A DNA stretch of 64,000 nucleotides from Nocardioides flavescens (GTDB taxonomy: Bacteria > Actinomycetota > Actinomycetes > Propionibacteriales > Nocardioidaceae). The notes below the pieces were generated by a model. It did not search any database. It had not been told where the DNA came from and saw only the letters and a list, made by a program, of their open reading frames with translations. The first letter of the stretch is position 1. Each line of letters starts with the position of its first letter. The stretch lies in the NCBI RefSeq assembly GCF_009823805.1, contig NZ_WUEK01000001.1, forward strand, positions 18,627 through 82,626. The letters are read 5' to 3'. Shown here piece after piece: positions 33,612 to 42,798 of this stretch. A program made the position numbers and the translations under genes.

Positions 33612-35765
33612 TCACCCCTGGGCGTACGCCGGCTCGCGCTCCACGACCCGCTCGCCGCGGGGCGTGGGGCGTGGGGCCGGCCACCACGCCCGGTCGCCCA
33701 GCAGGCACAGGACGGCCGGCAGCAGCACCAGCCGCACGAGCGTGGCGTCGAGGAGCACCGCGGCCGACAGCGCCACACCCATCATCTTCATCTCGAGCAT
33801 CGACAGGGTCGCGAAGATCGCGAACACCGCGACCATCACGGCGGCAGCGCTCGTCACGACCCCCGCGGTCTCGGTGACCCCGCGCCGCACGGCGATCCGG
33901 GTCGGCACCCCGCTTCGGACGTGCTCGTGGATCCGGCTCACCACGAAGACGTGGTAGTCCATCGACAGGCCGACGAGCAGCACCAGCACCACGAGCGGCA
34001 CCCAGTCGATGAGGAAGCCCGGACCCTGCGCGTCGAGCAGCCCGGCTCCCCAGCCGTGCTGGAAGACCAGGGTCATCACGCCGAACGCCGCACCGACCGA
34101 GCCGAGGTTGAGCGCCGCCGAGAGCAGCGCGAGGGGCACGCTGCGGAACGTCGTACCCATGACGAGCAGGGTCAGGAGCAGCACCAGCCCGATCACGAGC
34201 GGCAGGCGCTGCTGCTGTCGGTGCGCGAAGTCGAGCGACTCGGCAGCGTCCCCGCCCACGGCGTACTCCGCGCCCGGGATGCGGTCGAGCGCCTGCGGCG
34301 CGATCGTGCCGCGCAGCCGGTCGAGGGCGGCCTCGACCCGGTCGTCGGACGCCTCGAACGGCGCCGCCAGGGTCAGGACCGAGGTCCGGCCATCGGCCGA
34401 GGTCTCCACCGGCAGCCCCGAGGCCCTCAGGAGCGCCGTGCCCTCGGCCGCGGTCTCGACGTCGGCCAGGGCGGAGGCGACGGCGGAGCGCTCGGAGGCC
34501 GGCGCCCGCACGACGAGCTCCGCGGTGACGCCCTCGGACGGGAACGCCGCCGAGACCGCCCGCATGGTCTGCACCTCGGGGATAGAGGTGGGCAGCGTCT
34601 CGAGATCCGCGGAGTGGGTCCTCATCCCCAGCGCAGGCACGCAGAGCAGCGCCACGACCGCACCGGCCGACAGCAGAGCGGCGAGCGGATGCCGTACGAC
34701 GGGTCCGACGAGACGGTCGCTGACCGCGCCGCGCCGCACCCGGCCGGTGAGACGGTGCAGCAGGGGGACCCGCGGCCGGTCGATCCAGCGGCCGAGGGCG
34801 ACGAGCACCGCCGGGAGCACGGTGACCGACCCCAGCGCCGCGACGGCCACCACGAGGATGGAGCCGACCGCCATCGAGGTGAACGTCGCCTGGCCCATGA
34901 CCAGGAGCCCCGCCATCGAGCAGGCCACGGCGGCCGCCGAGACCAGGATCGAGTGGCCCGAGGTGCGGGCGGCCACCTCGACGGCGTCGACGGTGGCGAG
35001 GCCTCGGGCCCGCTCCTCGCGCTCGCGCTTGAGGTAGAACAGCGAGTAGTCCACGCCGACCGCCATCCCGATGAGGACCACGATCGAGGCGACGGTGTCG
35101 TCGAGGTGGACCAGGTGCGACAGCGGGGCGAGCAGCCCGACGGTCGTGGCGACGGACGTCGAGGCGAGCAGGACGGGGATGCCGGCCGCGATGAGCGCCC
35201 CGAAGGCCAGCAGCATGACCACGAGCGCGATCGGGACGCTGAGCGTCTCCGACGACGCCAGGTCCTCGGAGACGCGCTCGTCGACGGCCGCGTCCAGGCT
35301 GAGGTCACCGGTCTCGCGGATCTCGAGGCCCGAGAACTCGCGCTGCACCCGGTCCGTGACCGCCTGCAGTGCCGCGGCGTCGTCCTCCTGCGCACCGACG
35401 GTCGCCGTGACGAGGATCGAGCCGTCGGCGCCGGACTGCGGCCCGGCGACCTCGCGCACCGACGGCAGGTCGGTCAGGCCCGTGACGAGGCTGCTGGCTG
35501 CGGCCGTCCGCTCGCCCTCGTCGCCGCCGCGCACCAGGACGAGCTCGGTGTCCGGCTCGACGAACCCTGCGCCGGCGACCAGGGCATCGGCCCGCCCCGA
35601 CTCACCCGTGCGCAGGTCGGCGTCGGTCGTCGGGACGGTCGGCACCGTGGCGGCGAGCCCGACCGCGACGACGACGAGGGCGACCCAGCCGAGGATCGCC
35701 CGCCAGGGGTGGAGCGCGCACCATCGGGCCGTGCGCTGGGCCGAGGAGGAGAGGGGGTTCGTCAT
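33612..35765 (-). CDS. MMPL/RND family transporter
   Basis: 717 residues, about 12 membrane helices in two halves, each with a large outside loop. Helix 1 is AILGWVALVVVAVGLAATVP. The first core has LIGMAVGVDYSLFYLKRERE, and the second VLVLLVGLSMDYHVFVVSRI: the conserved GxxxDY pattern of MMPL proton relays. Such proteins export lipids, pigments or drugs; the cargo is unknown. The ATG at 35765 with GGAG is chosen. It is divergent from a two-component system across a palindrome-rich gap, suggesting that system controls it. Confidence 0.92.
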   Translation of the reverse strand: MTNPLSSSAQRTARWCALHPWRAILGWVALVVVAVGLAATVPTVPTTDADLRTGESGRADALVAGAGFVEPDTELVLVRGGDEGERTAAASSLVTGLTDLPSVREVAGPQSGADGSILVTATVGAQEDDAAALQAVTDRVQREFSGLEIRETGDLSLDAAVDERVSEDLASSETLSVPIALVVMLLAFGALIAAGIPVLLASTSVATTVGLLAPLSHLVHLDDTVASIVVLIGMAVGVDYSLFYLKREREERARGLATVDAVEVAARTSGHSILVSAAAVACSMAGLLVMGQATFTSMAVGSILVVAVAALGSVTVLPAVLVALGRWIDRPRVPLLHRLTGRVRRGAVSDRLVGPVVRHPLAALLSAGAVVALLCVPALGMRTHSADLETLPTSIPEVQTMRAVSAAFPSEGVTAELVVRAPASERSAVASALADVETAAEGTALLRASGLPVETSADGRTSVLTLAAPFEASDDRVEAALDRLRGTIAPQALDRIPGAEYAVGGDAAESLDFAHRQQQRLPLVIGLVLLLTLLVMGTTFRSVPLALLSAALNLGSVGAAFGVMTLVFQHGWGAGLLDAQGPGFLIDWVPLVVLVLLVGLSMDYHVFVVSRIHEHVRSGVPTRIAVRRGVTETAGVVTSAAAVMVAVFAIFATLSMLEMKMMGVALSAAVLLDATLVRLVLLPAVLCLLGDRAWWPAPRPTPRGERVVEREPAYAQG

Positions 35766-35820
35766 GTGCTCCACCCTGGGTCCGGCGCTCGACGCCGTCA
35801 GGGGTGCCGGGACCCCCGCG

Positions 35821-35853
35821 GTGGTGGTGCTGGCACCACCACCGCCGGTGGTG
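35821..35853. promoter_or_regulatory. Overlapping palindromes between MMPL and kinase genes
   Basis: GTGGTGGTGC-TG-GCACCACCAC (35821-35842) is a perfect 10-bp palindrome. CACCACCG-C-CGGTGGTG (35837-35853) is a second overlapping it. They sit in the 133-base divergent gap, as expected of an operator for a dimeric regulator, most simply the LuxR-type regulator encoded at 37.0 kb. Confidence 0.6.
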
Positions 35854-35898
35854 TCGGGACCCCTGCCCCGGGCCGACGCGGTGGGTGAGGATGGGTCG

Positions 35899-37089
35899 GT
35901 GAGCGAGGAGCAGGAGCCACCGGGCCGGCTGCGGCTGACGGCGTACGCCGTCGAGCAGGTCGCGCTCGTCGCGCCGCTGGTGCTGCTGCTCGTGGCCATC
36001 GTCGTCGGCGGCGTCCTGGCCGCGATCTGGGTCGGAGTGCCCTGCGCCGTCGTGGCCGTGCGTGGGTTGCGGGCCGTGGCCTCGCGTCAGCGCGGGGTCG
36101 CGGGGCGGGTCCTCGGCGTCACCCTCCCCCCGCCGTACCTGCACCCGCCGTCGGACGGGCTGCTCGTGCGGCTGCGGACGCTGGTCTCCGACCCGATGAC
36201 CTGGCGCGACCTGGTGTGGTCGCTGTGGGCGGTGACCCTCGGGTTCGCCCTCTCGCTCCTCGTGCCGCTGCTGCTGCTCGGCGTCGTGACCGGGTGGTTC
36301 TGGTGGTTCGGCGCCGGCCCCCTCATGACGATGCGCGCCCGCGTCGACCAGGCCCTGCTCGCGCCGGGCAGCACCGAGCGGCTCGAGCGGCGCGTGGCCG
36401 CCCTGACCCGCAGCCGCGCCGCGGCGGTCGACCACTCGGCCGCCGAGCTGCGCCGTCTCGAGCGCGACCTGCACGACGGCGCCCAGGCCCGCCTGGTCGC
36501 GGTCTCGATCAGCCTGGGGCTGGCCGAGGCCCAGCTCGACGACGACCCTGCAGCGGCGCGCCGCACGGTGGCGGAGGCACGGACGGCGACGCAGGCCGCC
36601 CTGGCCGACCTCCGCTCGGTGGTCCGCGGCATCCACCCACCGGTGCTCGCCGACCGCGGGCTCGACGGTGCCGTCCGTGCGCTCGCGCTCGACATGGCGG
36701 TGCCCGTGGAGGTCGACGGCGCGCTGCCGGGTCGCGCGCCGGCGCCGGTGGAGTCGGCCGTCTACTTCGCGGTCGCCGAGTGCCTCACCAACACCGCACG
36801 CCACGCCGCTGCGAGCGCCGCCTGGGTCGACCTCGAGCACGGCGACCGGCTGCTGCGCGTCGTGGTCGGCGACGACGGGCGAGGCGGTGCGAGTCCCGCC
36901 GCCGGCACCGGCATGCAGGGGGTCGCGCGCCGGCTCGCGGCGTTCGACGGGACGATGAGCGTGTCGAGCCCCGTCGGGGGGCCGACCGTGGTGACGCTGG
37001 AGGTGCCGTGCGACCTGGTTCCCAGTCCGACGAGCGTCGCGCCCGCCTCGTCCTCGCCGAGGACAACGCCCTCCTGCGAGCCGGCCTGA
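35899..37089 (+). CDS. DesK-type sensor histidine kinase
   Basis: 396 residues. Four hydrophobic segments (about 18-60 and 110-145) form a membrane sensor with no large outside domain. The HisKA_3 phosphoacceptor His192 lies in RRLERDLHDGAQARLVAVSI. The ATPase domain has AVAECLTNTARHAAASAAWV and GDDGRGGASPAAGTGMQGVA. The C-terminal 25 residues overlap the regulator gene and are not conserved. GTG at 35899 is the likely start; GTG at 35881 is possible. It pairs with the regulator directly downstream. Confidence 0.9.
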   Translation: MSEEQEPPGRLRLTAYAVEQVALVAPLVLLLVAIVVGGVLAAIWVGVPCAVVAVRGLRAVASRQRGVAGRVLGVTLPPPYLHPPSDGLLVRLRTLVSDPMTWRDLVWSLWAVTLGFALSLLVPLLLLGVVTGWFWWFGAGPLMTMRARVDQALLAPGSTERLERRVAALTRSRAAAVDHSAAELRRLERDLHDGAQARLVAVSISLGLAEAQLDDDPAAARRTVAEARTATQAALADLRSVVRGIHPPVLADRGLDGAVRALALDMAVPVEVDGALPGRAPAPVESAVYFAVAECLTNTARHAAASAAWVDLEHGDRLLRVVVGDDGRGGASPAAGTGMQGVARRLAAFDGTMSVSSPVGGPTVVTLEVPCDLVPSPTSVAPASSSPRTTPSCEPA

Positions 37090-37682
37090 CCCAGCTGCTC
37101 ACGGGCTCGGGCTTCGACGTCGTCCACGCCGTCGGCAACGCCGTCGAGCTCGACACCGCGCTGGCCGACCCGGACGTCGACGGCGCCGTCCTCGACGTGC
37201 GGATGCCGCCCACCGGCACCGACGAGGGGCTGCGGGCTGCCATCGCCGTACGGCGCCGGCGGCCGGCGTTCCCGGTCATGGTGCTGTCCCAGCACGTCGA
37301 GCGGCTCTACGCCCGCGAGCTGCTGGCCAGCGGCGAGGGGTCGGTGGGCTACCTGCTCAAGGACCGCGTCGGTGACGTCCGCGAGTTCGTCGACGGCGTG
37401 GGCCGGGTGCTCGGCGGAGCCACCGTGCTCGATCCCGAGGTGGTGGCCGCGGTCATGGCGCACCGTCGCGACGAGCCGCTCGACCGGCTCACGGACCGCG
37501 AGAGGCAGGTGCTCGGCCTGATGGCCGAGGGGCGCTCCAACGCCTCGATCGCCGCGGCGCTGTCGGTCACCGAGAAGGCCGTGTCGAAGCACATCAACGC
37601 GATCTTCGCCAAGCTCGACCTGCCCGTCGACCTCGAGGTCAACCGGCGGGTGCAGGCGGTGCTGGCTCACCTCCGGCTGTGA
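37008..37682 (+). CDS. LuxR/NarL family response regulator
   Basis: 224 residues. The receiver domain has acidic LVLAEDNALLRAGL, phospho-Asp63 in GAVLDVRMPPTGTDEG, and Lys in GYLLKDRVGDVREF. The C-terminal LuxR helix-turn-helix (about 155-215) reads LTDRERQVLGLMAEGRSNAS followed by ALSVTEKAVSKHINAIFAKL. The GTG at 37008 begins 82 bases inside the kinase gene, so the two are coupled. Its 3' end overlaps the convergent membrane gene by 44 bases. Confidence 0.92.
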   Translation: MRPGSQSDERRARLVLAEDNALLRAGLTQLLTGSGFDVVHAVGNAVELDTALADPDVDGAVLDVRMPPTGTDEGLRAAIAVRRRRPAFPVMVLSQHVERLYARELLASGEGSVGYLLKDRVGDVREFVDGVGRVLGGATVLDPEVVAAVMAHRRDEPLDRLTDRERQVLGLMAEGRSNASIAAALSVTEKAVSKHINAIFAKLDLPVDLEVNRRVQAVLAHLRL

Positions 37683-38712
37683 CGGCGCCGGCGGGTTCCG
37701 CCTGCCGCAGCGCGAGGTAGACCGCCCGCACACCGACGGCTCGGCGCAGCTCGGCCATCACATCGCCGAAGAACTGGTCGCGGTAGGTCTCGTCGGTGAC
37801 CGTCGAGACGGTCAGGTAGAGCCCCGAGAACGCCGCCAGGAAGAGGGAGACCTTCACCAGCTGCGGCGTGAGGCCGCTGACCTCGGCCTCGATCCACGAG
37901 TCCATGACGTGCGAGGTCATGGTCAGCGAGCCGAAGAGCAGCAGGAACGCGAAGACCGACACCGTCAGCAGCAGCACCTGCACGCCCTGGATCACGACCA
38001 GGACGAGCACGAGGTTCCACCGCTCGTAGCCCGTCACCTCGGCGAACCGCACCGGGTCGCGGGCCGGGTCGCCGCCCGCCTCGGCGACCAGCTCGCGGCA
38101 CGCCCCGGCGACGGGCGTGCCGGCGCACACCTCGAGCAGCAGGTCGTCGTCGACGTCGTCGTCGGCCTTGTCGACCTCCTCGGGCAGCCGCACGAGCAGG
38201 AACGCGACGCCGAGCACCAGGAAGATCACCACCACCAGCCACAGCCGCCCGATCGGCAGCCCGGAAGCGACCTGCCAGACCTCGGTGTTGACGAAGAGGA
38301 ACGTGATCGCGAGCAGCAGCAGCGGCAGCGCCCGCGTCGTCATCGGCAGCAGCCGGAACAGGCTCCCGAACGTGCGCGCGAGCGCCCAGCGCAGGATCGG
38401 CCACACGTGGAGCCGCCGCACGGCGTACGCCGCGCCGCCGAGCAGGGCCAGGGACACCAGCGTCGCGGGCGCCACGCTCACCTGGCCGGTCGCCCAGGCG
38501 ATCGCGACCCCCGCACCGAGGGCCAGCACCAGCACCGCCGCGAGCACGGGCGCCGTACGCCGCACGCGCAGCTCCTCGCGCACCGCCTGGCGCAGCTCCG
38601 GCACGAAGTAGGTCAGCCCGTGGTCGAGGAACCACTCCTCGGCCCGGGCCTGGTCGCTCGACGACGCGGTCGCGCGTGGACCGGACGACGGTCGCAGGTG
38701 GTGGTCTGGCAC
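37639..38712 (-). CDS. Multi-pass membrane protein of unknown function
   Basis: 357 residues, family not recognised. A cytoplasmic N-terminus with AEEWFLDHGLTYFVPELRQA precedes at least six membrane segments. Examples are VLAAVLVLALGAGVAIAWAT, ALPLLLLAITFLFVNTEVW, LWLVVVIFLVLGVAFLLVRL and LVLVLVVIQGVQVLLLTVSV. An acidic loop with two Cys (DKADDDVDDDLLLEVCAGTP, then GACRELVAEAGGD) lies mid-way. The start is GTG at 38712. It is convergent with, and overlaps, the response regulator, so it is a separate transcription unit. Confidence 0.82.
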   Translation of the reverse strand: MPDHHLRPSSGPRATASSSDQARAEEWFLDHGLTYFVPELRQAVREELRVRRTAPVLAAVLVLALGAGVAIAWATGQVSVAPATLVSLALLGGAAYAVRRLHVWPILRWALARTFGSLFRLLPMTTRALPLLLLAITFLFVNTEVWQVASGLPIGRLWLVVVIFLVLGVAFLLVRLPEEVDKADDDVDDDLLLEVCAGTPVAGACRELVAEAGGDPARDPVRFAEVTGYERWNLVLVLVVIQGVQVLLLTVSVFAFLLLFGSLTMTSHVMDSWIEAEVSGLTPQLVKVSLFLAAFSGLYLTVSTVTDETYRDQFFGDVMAELRRAVGVRAVYLALRQAEPAGAVTAGGEPAPPAPAG

Positions 38713-38781
38713 CCCGGAACGCTAGCGCTCCACCGCCCCGGACGAGCCCGCACCCGGCCCGCCCTGAGAGCCCTGATCAAT

Positions 38782-38832
38782 GGAAAACGTTTGCGTGACG
38801 TACTTGACACCGCCACCTAAACGGGCATAGAA
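38782..38832 (+). promoter_or_regulatory. Promoter and possible operator of the fructose PTS gene
   Basis: TTGACA (38804-38809), a 17-base spacer and ATAGAA (38827-38832) resemble the deoR-operon promoter, which has the same downstream A/C-rich start. AAACGTTT (38785-38792), within GGAAAACGTTTGCG, is a palindrome of the LacI-family operator type just upstream of the -35. Confidence 0.6.
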
Positions 38833-38891
38833 CAACTCAGACAAAGACAATCCCACATGACCGCGTGGGCCACTCGAGACCGGAGCATGCC

Positions 38892-40940
38892 GTGGTGGAG
38901 CTGATCAACCGAGACCTCGTCGCGCTGGACGCGACGCTCGGCCAGGACAAGGAAGCGGTGATCCGGGCGCTGGCCGCCTCGGTCGACGCAGCCGGCCGGG
39001 CCGTCAACCGCGAGCAGATCGTCACCGACGCGCTCGCCCGCGAGGCCACCTCGGCCACCGGTCTGCCCGGCGGCATCGCCATCCCCCACTGCCGCACCAC
39101 CGGTGTCGCGCACCCGACGCTGGCCTTCGCCCGGCTGCAGCCCTCGGTCGACTTCGGCGCCAAGGACGGCGCCGCCGACCTGGTCTTCCTCATCACCGCC
39201 CCCGACGGCGGCGGCGAGGCCCACCTGCAGATCCTGACCAAGCTCGCCCGTTCGCTGGTCAAGCCGGAGTTCACCGCCTCGCTGCGCGCCGCCGGGAGCG
39301 CCGACGAGGTCGTCGAGCGGATCAACGAGGCGCTCGGCGAGTCCCCCGCACCCGCCGCGGCTCCCGCCGCGGCTCCCGCCGCCGCGCCTGCCGCTGCGCC
39401 TGCCACTGCCTCCGCGCAGCGCCTGGTCGCCGTCACCGCGTGCCCGACCGGCATCGCCCACACCTACATGGCGGCCGAGGCGCTCGAGGCCGCTGCCGCC
39501 CGGGCCGGCGTCGAGCTCGCGGTCGAGACCCAGGGCTCGGCCGGCTCCAAGCCGCTCGCCCCCGCGACCATCGCCGCGGCCGACGCCGTCATCTTCGCCG
39601 TCGACGTCGGGGTGCGCGATCGCGCCCGCTTCGCCGGCAAGCCGGTCGTCTCCTCGGGGGTCAAGCGACCCATCGACGACGCCGACGCGATGATCGCCGA
39701 GGCGCTGCGCTACGCCGCCGACCCCGGCGCCCCGCGCGTCGAGGGCACCGCGAGCGCCGACAGCAGCGCCGGCTCCTCGGCCAACGAGTCGTGGGGCGGC
39801 CGCATCCGCCGCGTGCTGATGACCGGCGTGTCGTACATGATCCCCTTCGTCGCGGCGGGCGGTCTGCTGATCGCCCTCGGGTTCCTCCTGGCTGGTTACG
39901 AGATCGCCCTGCCGGGCGTGGACGCCTCGGCCATCGCCACCGACAGCTCCCTCTTCAACCTGCCCGATGCCAGCGCCCTCGGCTTCGACCACGCCCTGTT
40001 CGGCTCCGACCTCATGGCCTACCTCGGGGTCCTTCTCTTCGTGCTCGGCGGAGCGGCCTTCGGCTTCTTGGTCCCGGCTCTCGCGGGCTACATCGCCTAC
40101 GCGATCGCGGACCGCCCCGGCATCGCGCCGGGCTTCGTCATGGGCGCCATCGCCGGCACCACCGGTTCCGGCTTCATCGGCGGCATCGTCGGCGGCGTCA
40201 TCGCCGGCGTCATCGCCCACTGGATCGCCGGCTGGGGGGTCCCGGCCTGGATGCGCGGGCTGATGCCGGTCCTAGTGATCCCGCTGGTCACGACGCTGGT
40301 CGCCGGCTTCGTGATGATCATCGTCCTCGGCAAGCCGCTGAAGGCCCTCACGGACGCCCTGACCAACGGCCTCAACAGCCTCAGCGGCGGTTCGGCCATC
40401 CTGCTCGGCGTGATCCTCGGCCTGATGATGGCCTTCGACATGGGCGGTCCGCTCAACAAGACCGCCTACGCGTTCGCCACCGTCGGCCTGCAGTCGGCCG
40501 CCACCGCGACCGACGCGCCTCAGCTGAAGATCATGGCCGCGGTCATGCTCGCCGGGATGGTCCCGCCGCTCGCCCTCGCGCTGGCGACCGTCGTGCGGCC
40601 CAAGCTCTTCTCCGTCCCCGAGCGTGAGAACGGCAAGGCCGGCTGGGCCCTGGGCGCCTCCTTCATCACCGAGGGCGCGATCCCGTTCGCCGCGGCCGAC
40701 CCGCTCCGCGTCATCCCCGCGATCATGCTCGGCAGCGCCGTGACCGGCGGCCTGTCGGAGGCCTTCGGGGTGCAGCTGCGGGCCCCGCACGGCGGCATCT
40801 TCGTCCTCTTCGCCGTCGATGGCATCCTCGGCTTCTTCATCGCGCTGATCGCCGGGGTGCTGGTCGCCACCGTCGCGGTCGTCGCCCTCAAGTCCCTGGG
40901 CCGCTCCAGCGACGAGGCGGTCGTCCCCGCCACCGTCTGA
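38892..40940 (+). CDS. fruA: PTS fructose transporter EIIABC
   Basis: 682 residues with domain order IIA-IIB-IIC. IIA has phospho-His66 in LPGGIAIPHCRTTGVAHPTL. An Ala-Pro linker follows. IIB has phospho-Cys184 in LVAVTACPTGIAHTYMAAEA. IIC begins near residue 305 (RRVLMTGVSYMIPFVAAGGL) and includes FVMGAIAGTTGSGFIGGIVG and AFDMGGPLNKTAYAF. It imports fructose as fructose-1-phosphate for FruK. GTG at 38892 (or 38895) with CGGAG is preferred over the GTG at 38865. It is the last gene of the PTS block. Confidence 0.94.
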   Translation: MVELINRDLVALDATLGQDKEAVIRALAASVDAAGRAVNREQIVTDALAREATSATGLPGGIAIPHCRTTGVAHPTLAFARLQPSVDFGAKDGAADLVFLITAPDGGGEAHLQILTKLARSLVKPEFTASLRAAGSADEVVERINEALGESPAPAAAPAAAPAAAPAAAPATASAQRLVAVTACPTGIAHTYMAAEALEAAAARAGVELAVETQGSAGSKPLAPATIAAADAVIFAVDVGVRDRARFAGKPVVSSGVKRPIDDADAMIAEALRYAADPGAPRVEGTASADSSAGSSANESWGGRIRRVLMTGVSYMIPFVAAGGLLIALGFLLAGYEIALPGVDASAIATDSSLFNLPDASALGFDHALFGSDLMAYLGVLLFVLGGAAFGFLVPALAGYIAYAIADRPGIAPGFVMGAIAGTTGSGFIGGIVGGVIAGVIAHWIAGWGVPAWMRGLMPVLVIPLVTTLVAGFVMIIVLGKPLKALTDALTNGLNSLSGGSAILLGVILGLMMAFDMGGPLNKTAYAFATVGLQSAATATDAPQLKIMAAVMLAGMVPPLALALATVVRPKLFSVPERENGKAGWALGASFITEGAIPFAAADPLRVIPAIMLGSAVTGGLSEAFGVQLRAPHGGIFVLFAVDGILGFFIALIAGVLVATVAVVALKSLGRSSDEAVVPATV

Positions 40941-40975
40941 GCCCGACCCTCACCGCGCGCCCGCGGCGCCCCGGC

Positions 40976-41908
40976 CTACGCCAGGGCGTCGCGGGCGTGC
41001 TGCACGTCGTCGGCCATCTGCACCAGCAGCGCGTCGACGGAGTCGAACGCCGTCATCCCGCGCAGCCGGGAGACGAAGGAGACCTCGACCTCGACGCCGT
41101 AGAGCTCGAGGTCGGTGCGGTCGAGGACGTAGCTCTCGATGCGCCGGTAGCGATCGCCGACGAAGGTCGGGTTGGTGCCCACGCTGATCGCGGCGGGGAG
41201 CCGCTCGCCGGTGTCGAGCCGACGCAGCCACCCGGCGTACACCCCGTCGGAGGGGGCCGCGGTCAGGCCGTCGGTCGGCACGTTGGCCGTCGGGTAGCCC
41301 AGCTCGCGGCCTCGCTGGTCGCCCTGGACGACCACCCCGCGCACGGCGTACGGCCGACCCAGGGCCTCGGCGGCTCCCGCCACGTCGCCCGCGGCGAGGC
41401 AGGTGCGGACGTAGGTCGACGACCAGACCATGGGGCCGCCGTCGAGCGGGATGCCCTCGGCGGTGAAGTCGTGGAGCGCGCCCTGCTCCTGCAGCGTCGA
41501 GACGTCGCCGGCGGCGCGACGGCCGAAGCGGAAGTTGGCCCCCACGACGACGGCCGCCGCGTGCACGGTGTCGACCAGGACCCGGGTGACGAACTCCTCG
41601 GGCGTCCACGCCGCCATCGCGGTGTCGAAGGGCAGCGCCAGCACGTGGTCGGCCCCGGCGTCGCCGAGCAGCTCGGCGCGACGCTCGACGGTGGTGAGCT
41701 GGGTGGGAGCGTGCTCGGGGCGCAGCACGGCCATCGGGTGCGGGTCGAAGGTGACCACCACGACCGGCAGGCCGCGCTCGTCGGCGAGCTCGCGGGCCCG
41801 GCCGAGCACGCGCCGGTGACCGAGGTGCACGCCGTCGAAGTTGCCGATCACCGCGACGGTCCGCCCGAGGTCGTCGGGCACCGCCTCCAGGCTCCGCCAG
41901 ATGTGCAC
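40976..41908 (-). CDS. ribF: Bifunctional riboflavin kinase / FAD synthetase
   Basis: 310 residues. The N-terminal adenylyltransferase domain has GNFDGVHLGHRRVLGRAREL and VVVVTFDPHPMAVLRP. The C-terminal riboflavin kinase domain has GDQRGRELGYPTANVPTDGL, GVYAGWLRRLDTGERLPAAI and SVGTNPTF. It makes FMN and then FAD. It follows truB on the same strand, 20 bases on, the standard truB-ribF order. Start GTG at 41908. Confidence 0.96.
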   Translation of the reverse strand: MHIWRSLEAVPDDLGRTVAVIGNFDGVHLGHRRVLGRARELADERGLPVVVVTFDPHPMAVLRPEHAPTQLTTVERRAELLGDAGADHVLALPFDTAMAAWTPEEFVTRVLVDTVHAAAVVVGANFRFGRRAAGDVSTLQEQGALHDFTAEGIPLDGGPMVWSSTYVRTCLAAGDVAGAAEALGRPYAVRGVVVQGDQRGRELGYPTANVPTDGLTAAPSDGVYAGWLRRLDTGERLPAAISVGTNPTFVGDRYRRIESYVLDRTDLELYGVEVEVSFVSRLRGMTAFDSVDALLVQMADDVQHARDALA

Positions 41909-41928
41909 GCACAGAGCCTAGGACGTGC

Positions 41929-42798
41929 CTACGAGCCCACGAAGACCGCCACCGGCCGGGCCCGCCCCTCCCGCGGCTCGTAGAGGGCGAGGAACTCCCC
42001 GTCAGGAGCGAAGACACCGCTCAGCGCGTCGATCTCGATGCCGAGAGGGCGCCCGACCCGCACGTCGCGCGCCGCGTCCTCGTCGAGGTCGACGGCCGGG
42101 AACGCCGCGCGGGCGGCGGTCGCGATCGGCAGGACGCCGCCGTCCTCGGCCAGCTGCTCGAGCGTGCGGGCGACCCGGAGGTCGTAGGGCCCGACGGCGG
42201 TGCGCCGCAGCGCGGTGAGGTGACCGCCGACGCCGAGGGCAGCACCCACGTCGCGCGCGATCGCCCGGACGTAGGTGCCGCTGGTGCAGCGCAACTCGAC
42301 GTCGACGTCGACGCACTCCCCCGCCGCCCGCACGTCGAGCACGTCCAGGGCGTGCACCGTGACCGGCCGCGCCGCGAGCTCGACCTGCTCGCCGTCGCGG
42401 ACGCGCTGGTAGGCGCGCTTGCCGTCGACCTTGATCGCCGACACCGCGGTCGGCACCTGGAGCAGGTCGCCGACCTGGGTCGCGAAGGCCGCGTGGACCG
42501 CGGCCTCGTCGAGACCGGCTGCGGACGCGGTCGAGACGACCTCGCCCTCCGCGTCGTCGGTGGTCGTCGCGACGCCGAGCCGCACGGTGGCGGCGTACGC
42601 CTTGTCGGTGAGCATCAGGTGGCCGAGCAGCCGGGTGGCCCGGTCGACGCCGAGCACGAGCACCCCGGTCGCCATCGGGTCGAGGGTGCCGGCGTGGCCG
42701 ACCTTGCGGGTGCCGACGATGCGCCGCACCCGGGACACCACGTCGTGGGAGGTCATCCCCCCGGGCTTGTCGACGACGACGAGCCCGGGCTCAGCCAT
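41929..42798 (-). CDS. truB: tRNA pseudouridine-55 synthase TruB
   Basis: 289 residues. Catalytic Asp40 lies in [20 protein letters not shown], preceded by [40 protein letters not shown] and [16 protein letters not shown] are further conserved blocks. TruB makes the pseudouridine in the T-loop of tRNAs. The ATG at 42798 overlaps the rbfA stop by eight bases. Frames running further upstream are shadows of rbfA. Confidence 0.96.
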   Translation of the reverse strand: MAEPGLVVVDKPGGMTSHDVVSRVRRIVGTRKVGHAGTLDPMATGVLVLGVDRATRLLGHLMLTDKAYAATVRLGVATTTDDAEGEVVSTASAAGLDEAAVHAAFATQVGDLLQVPTAVSAIKVDGKRAYQRVRDGEQVELAARPVTVHALDVLDVRAAGECVDVDVELRCTSGTYVRAIARDVGAALGVGGHLTALRRTAVGPYDLRVARTLEQLAEDGGVLPIATAARAAFPAVDLDEDAARDVRVGRPLGIEIDALSGVFAPDGEFLALYEPREGRARPVAVFVGS

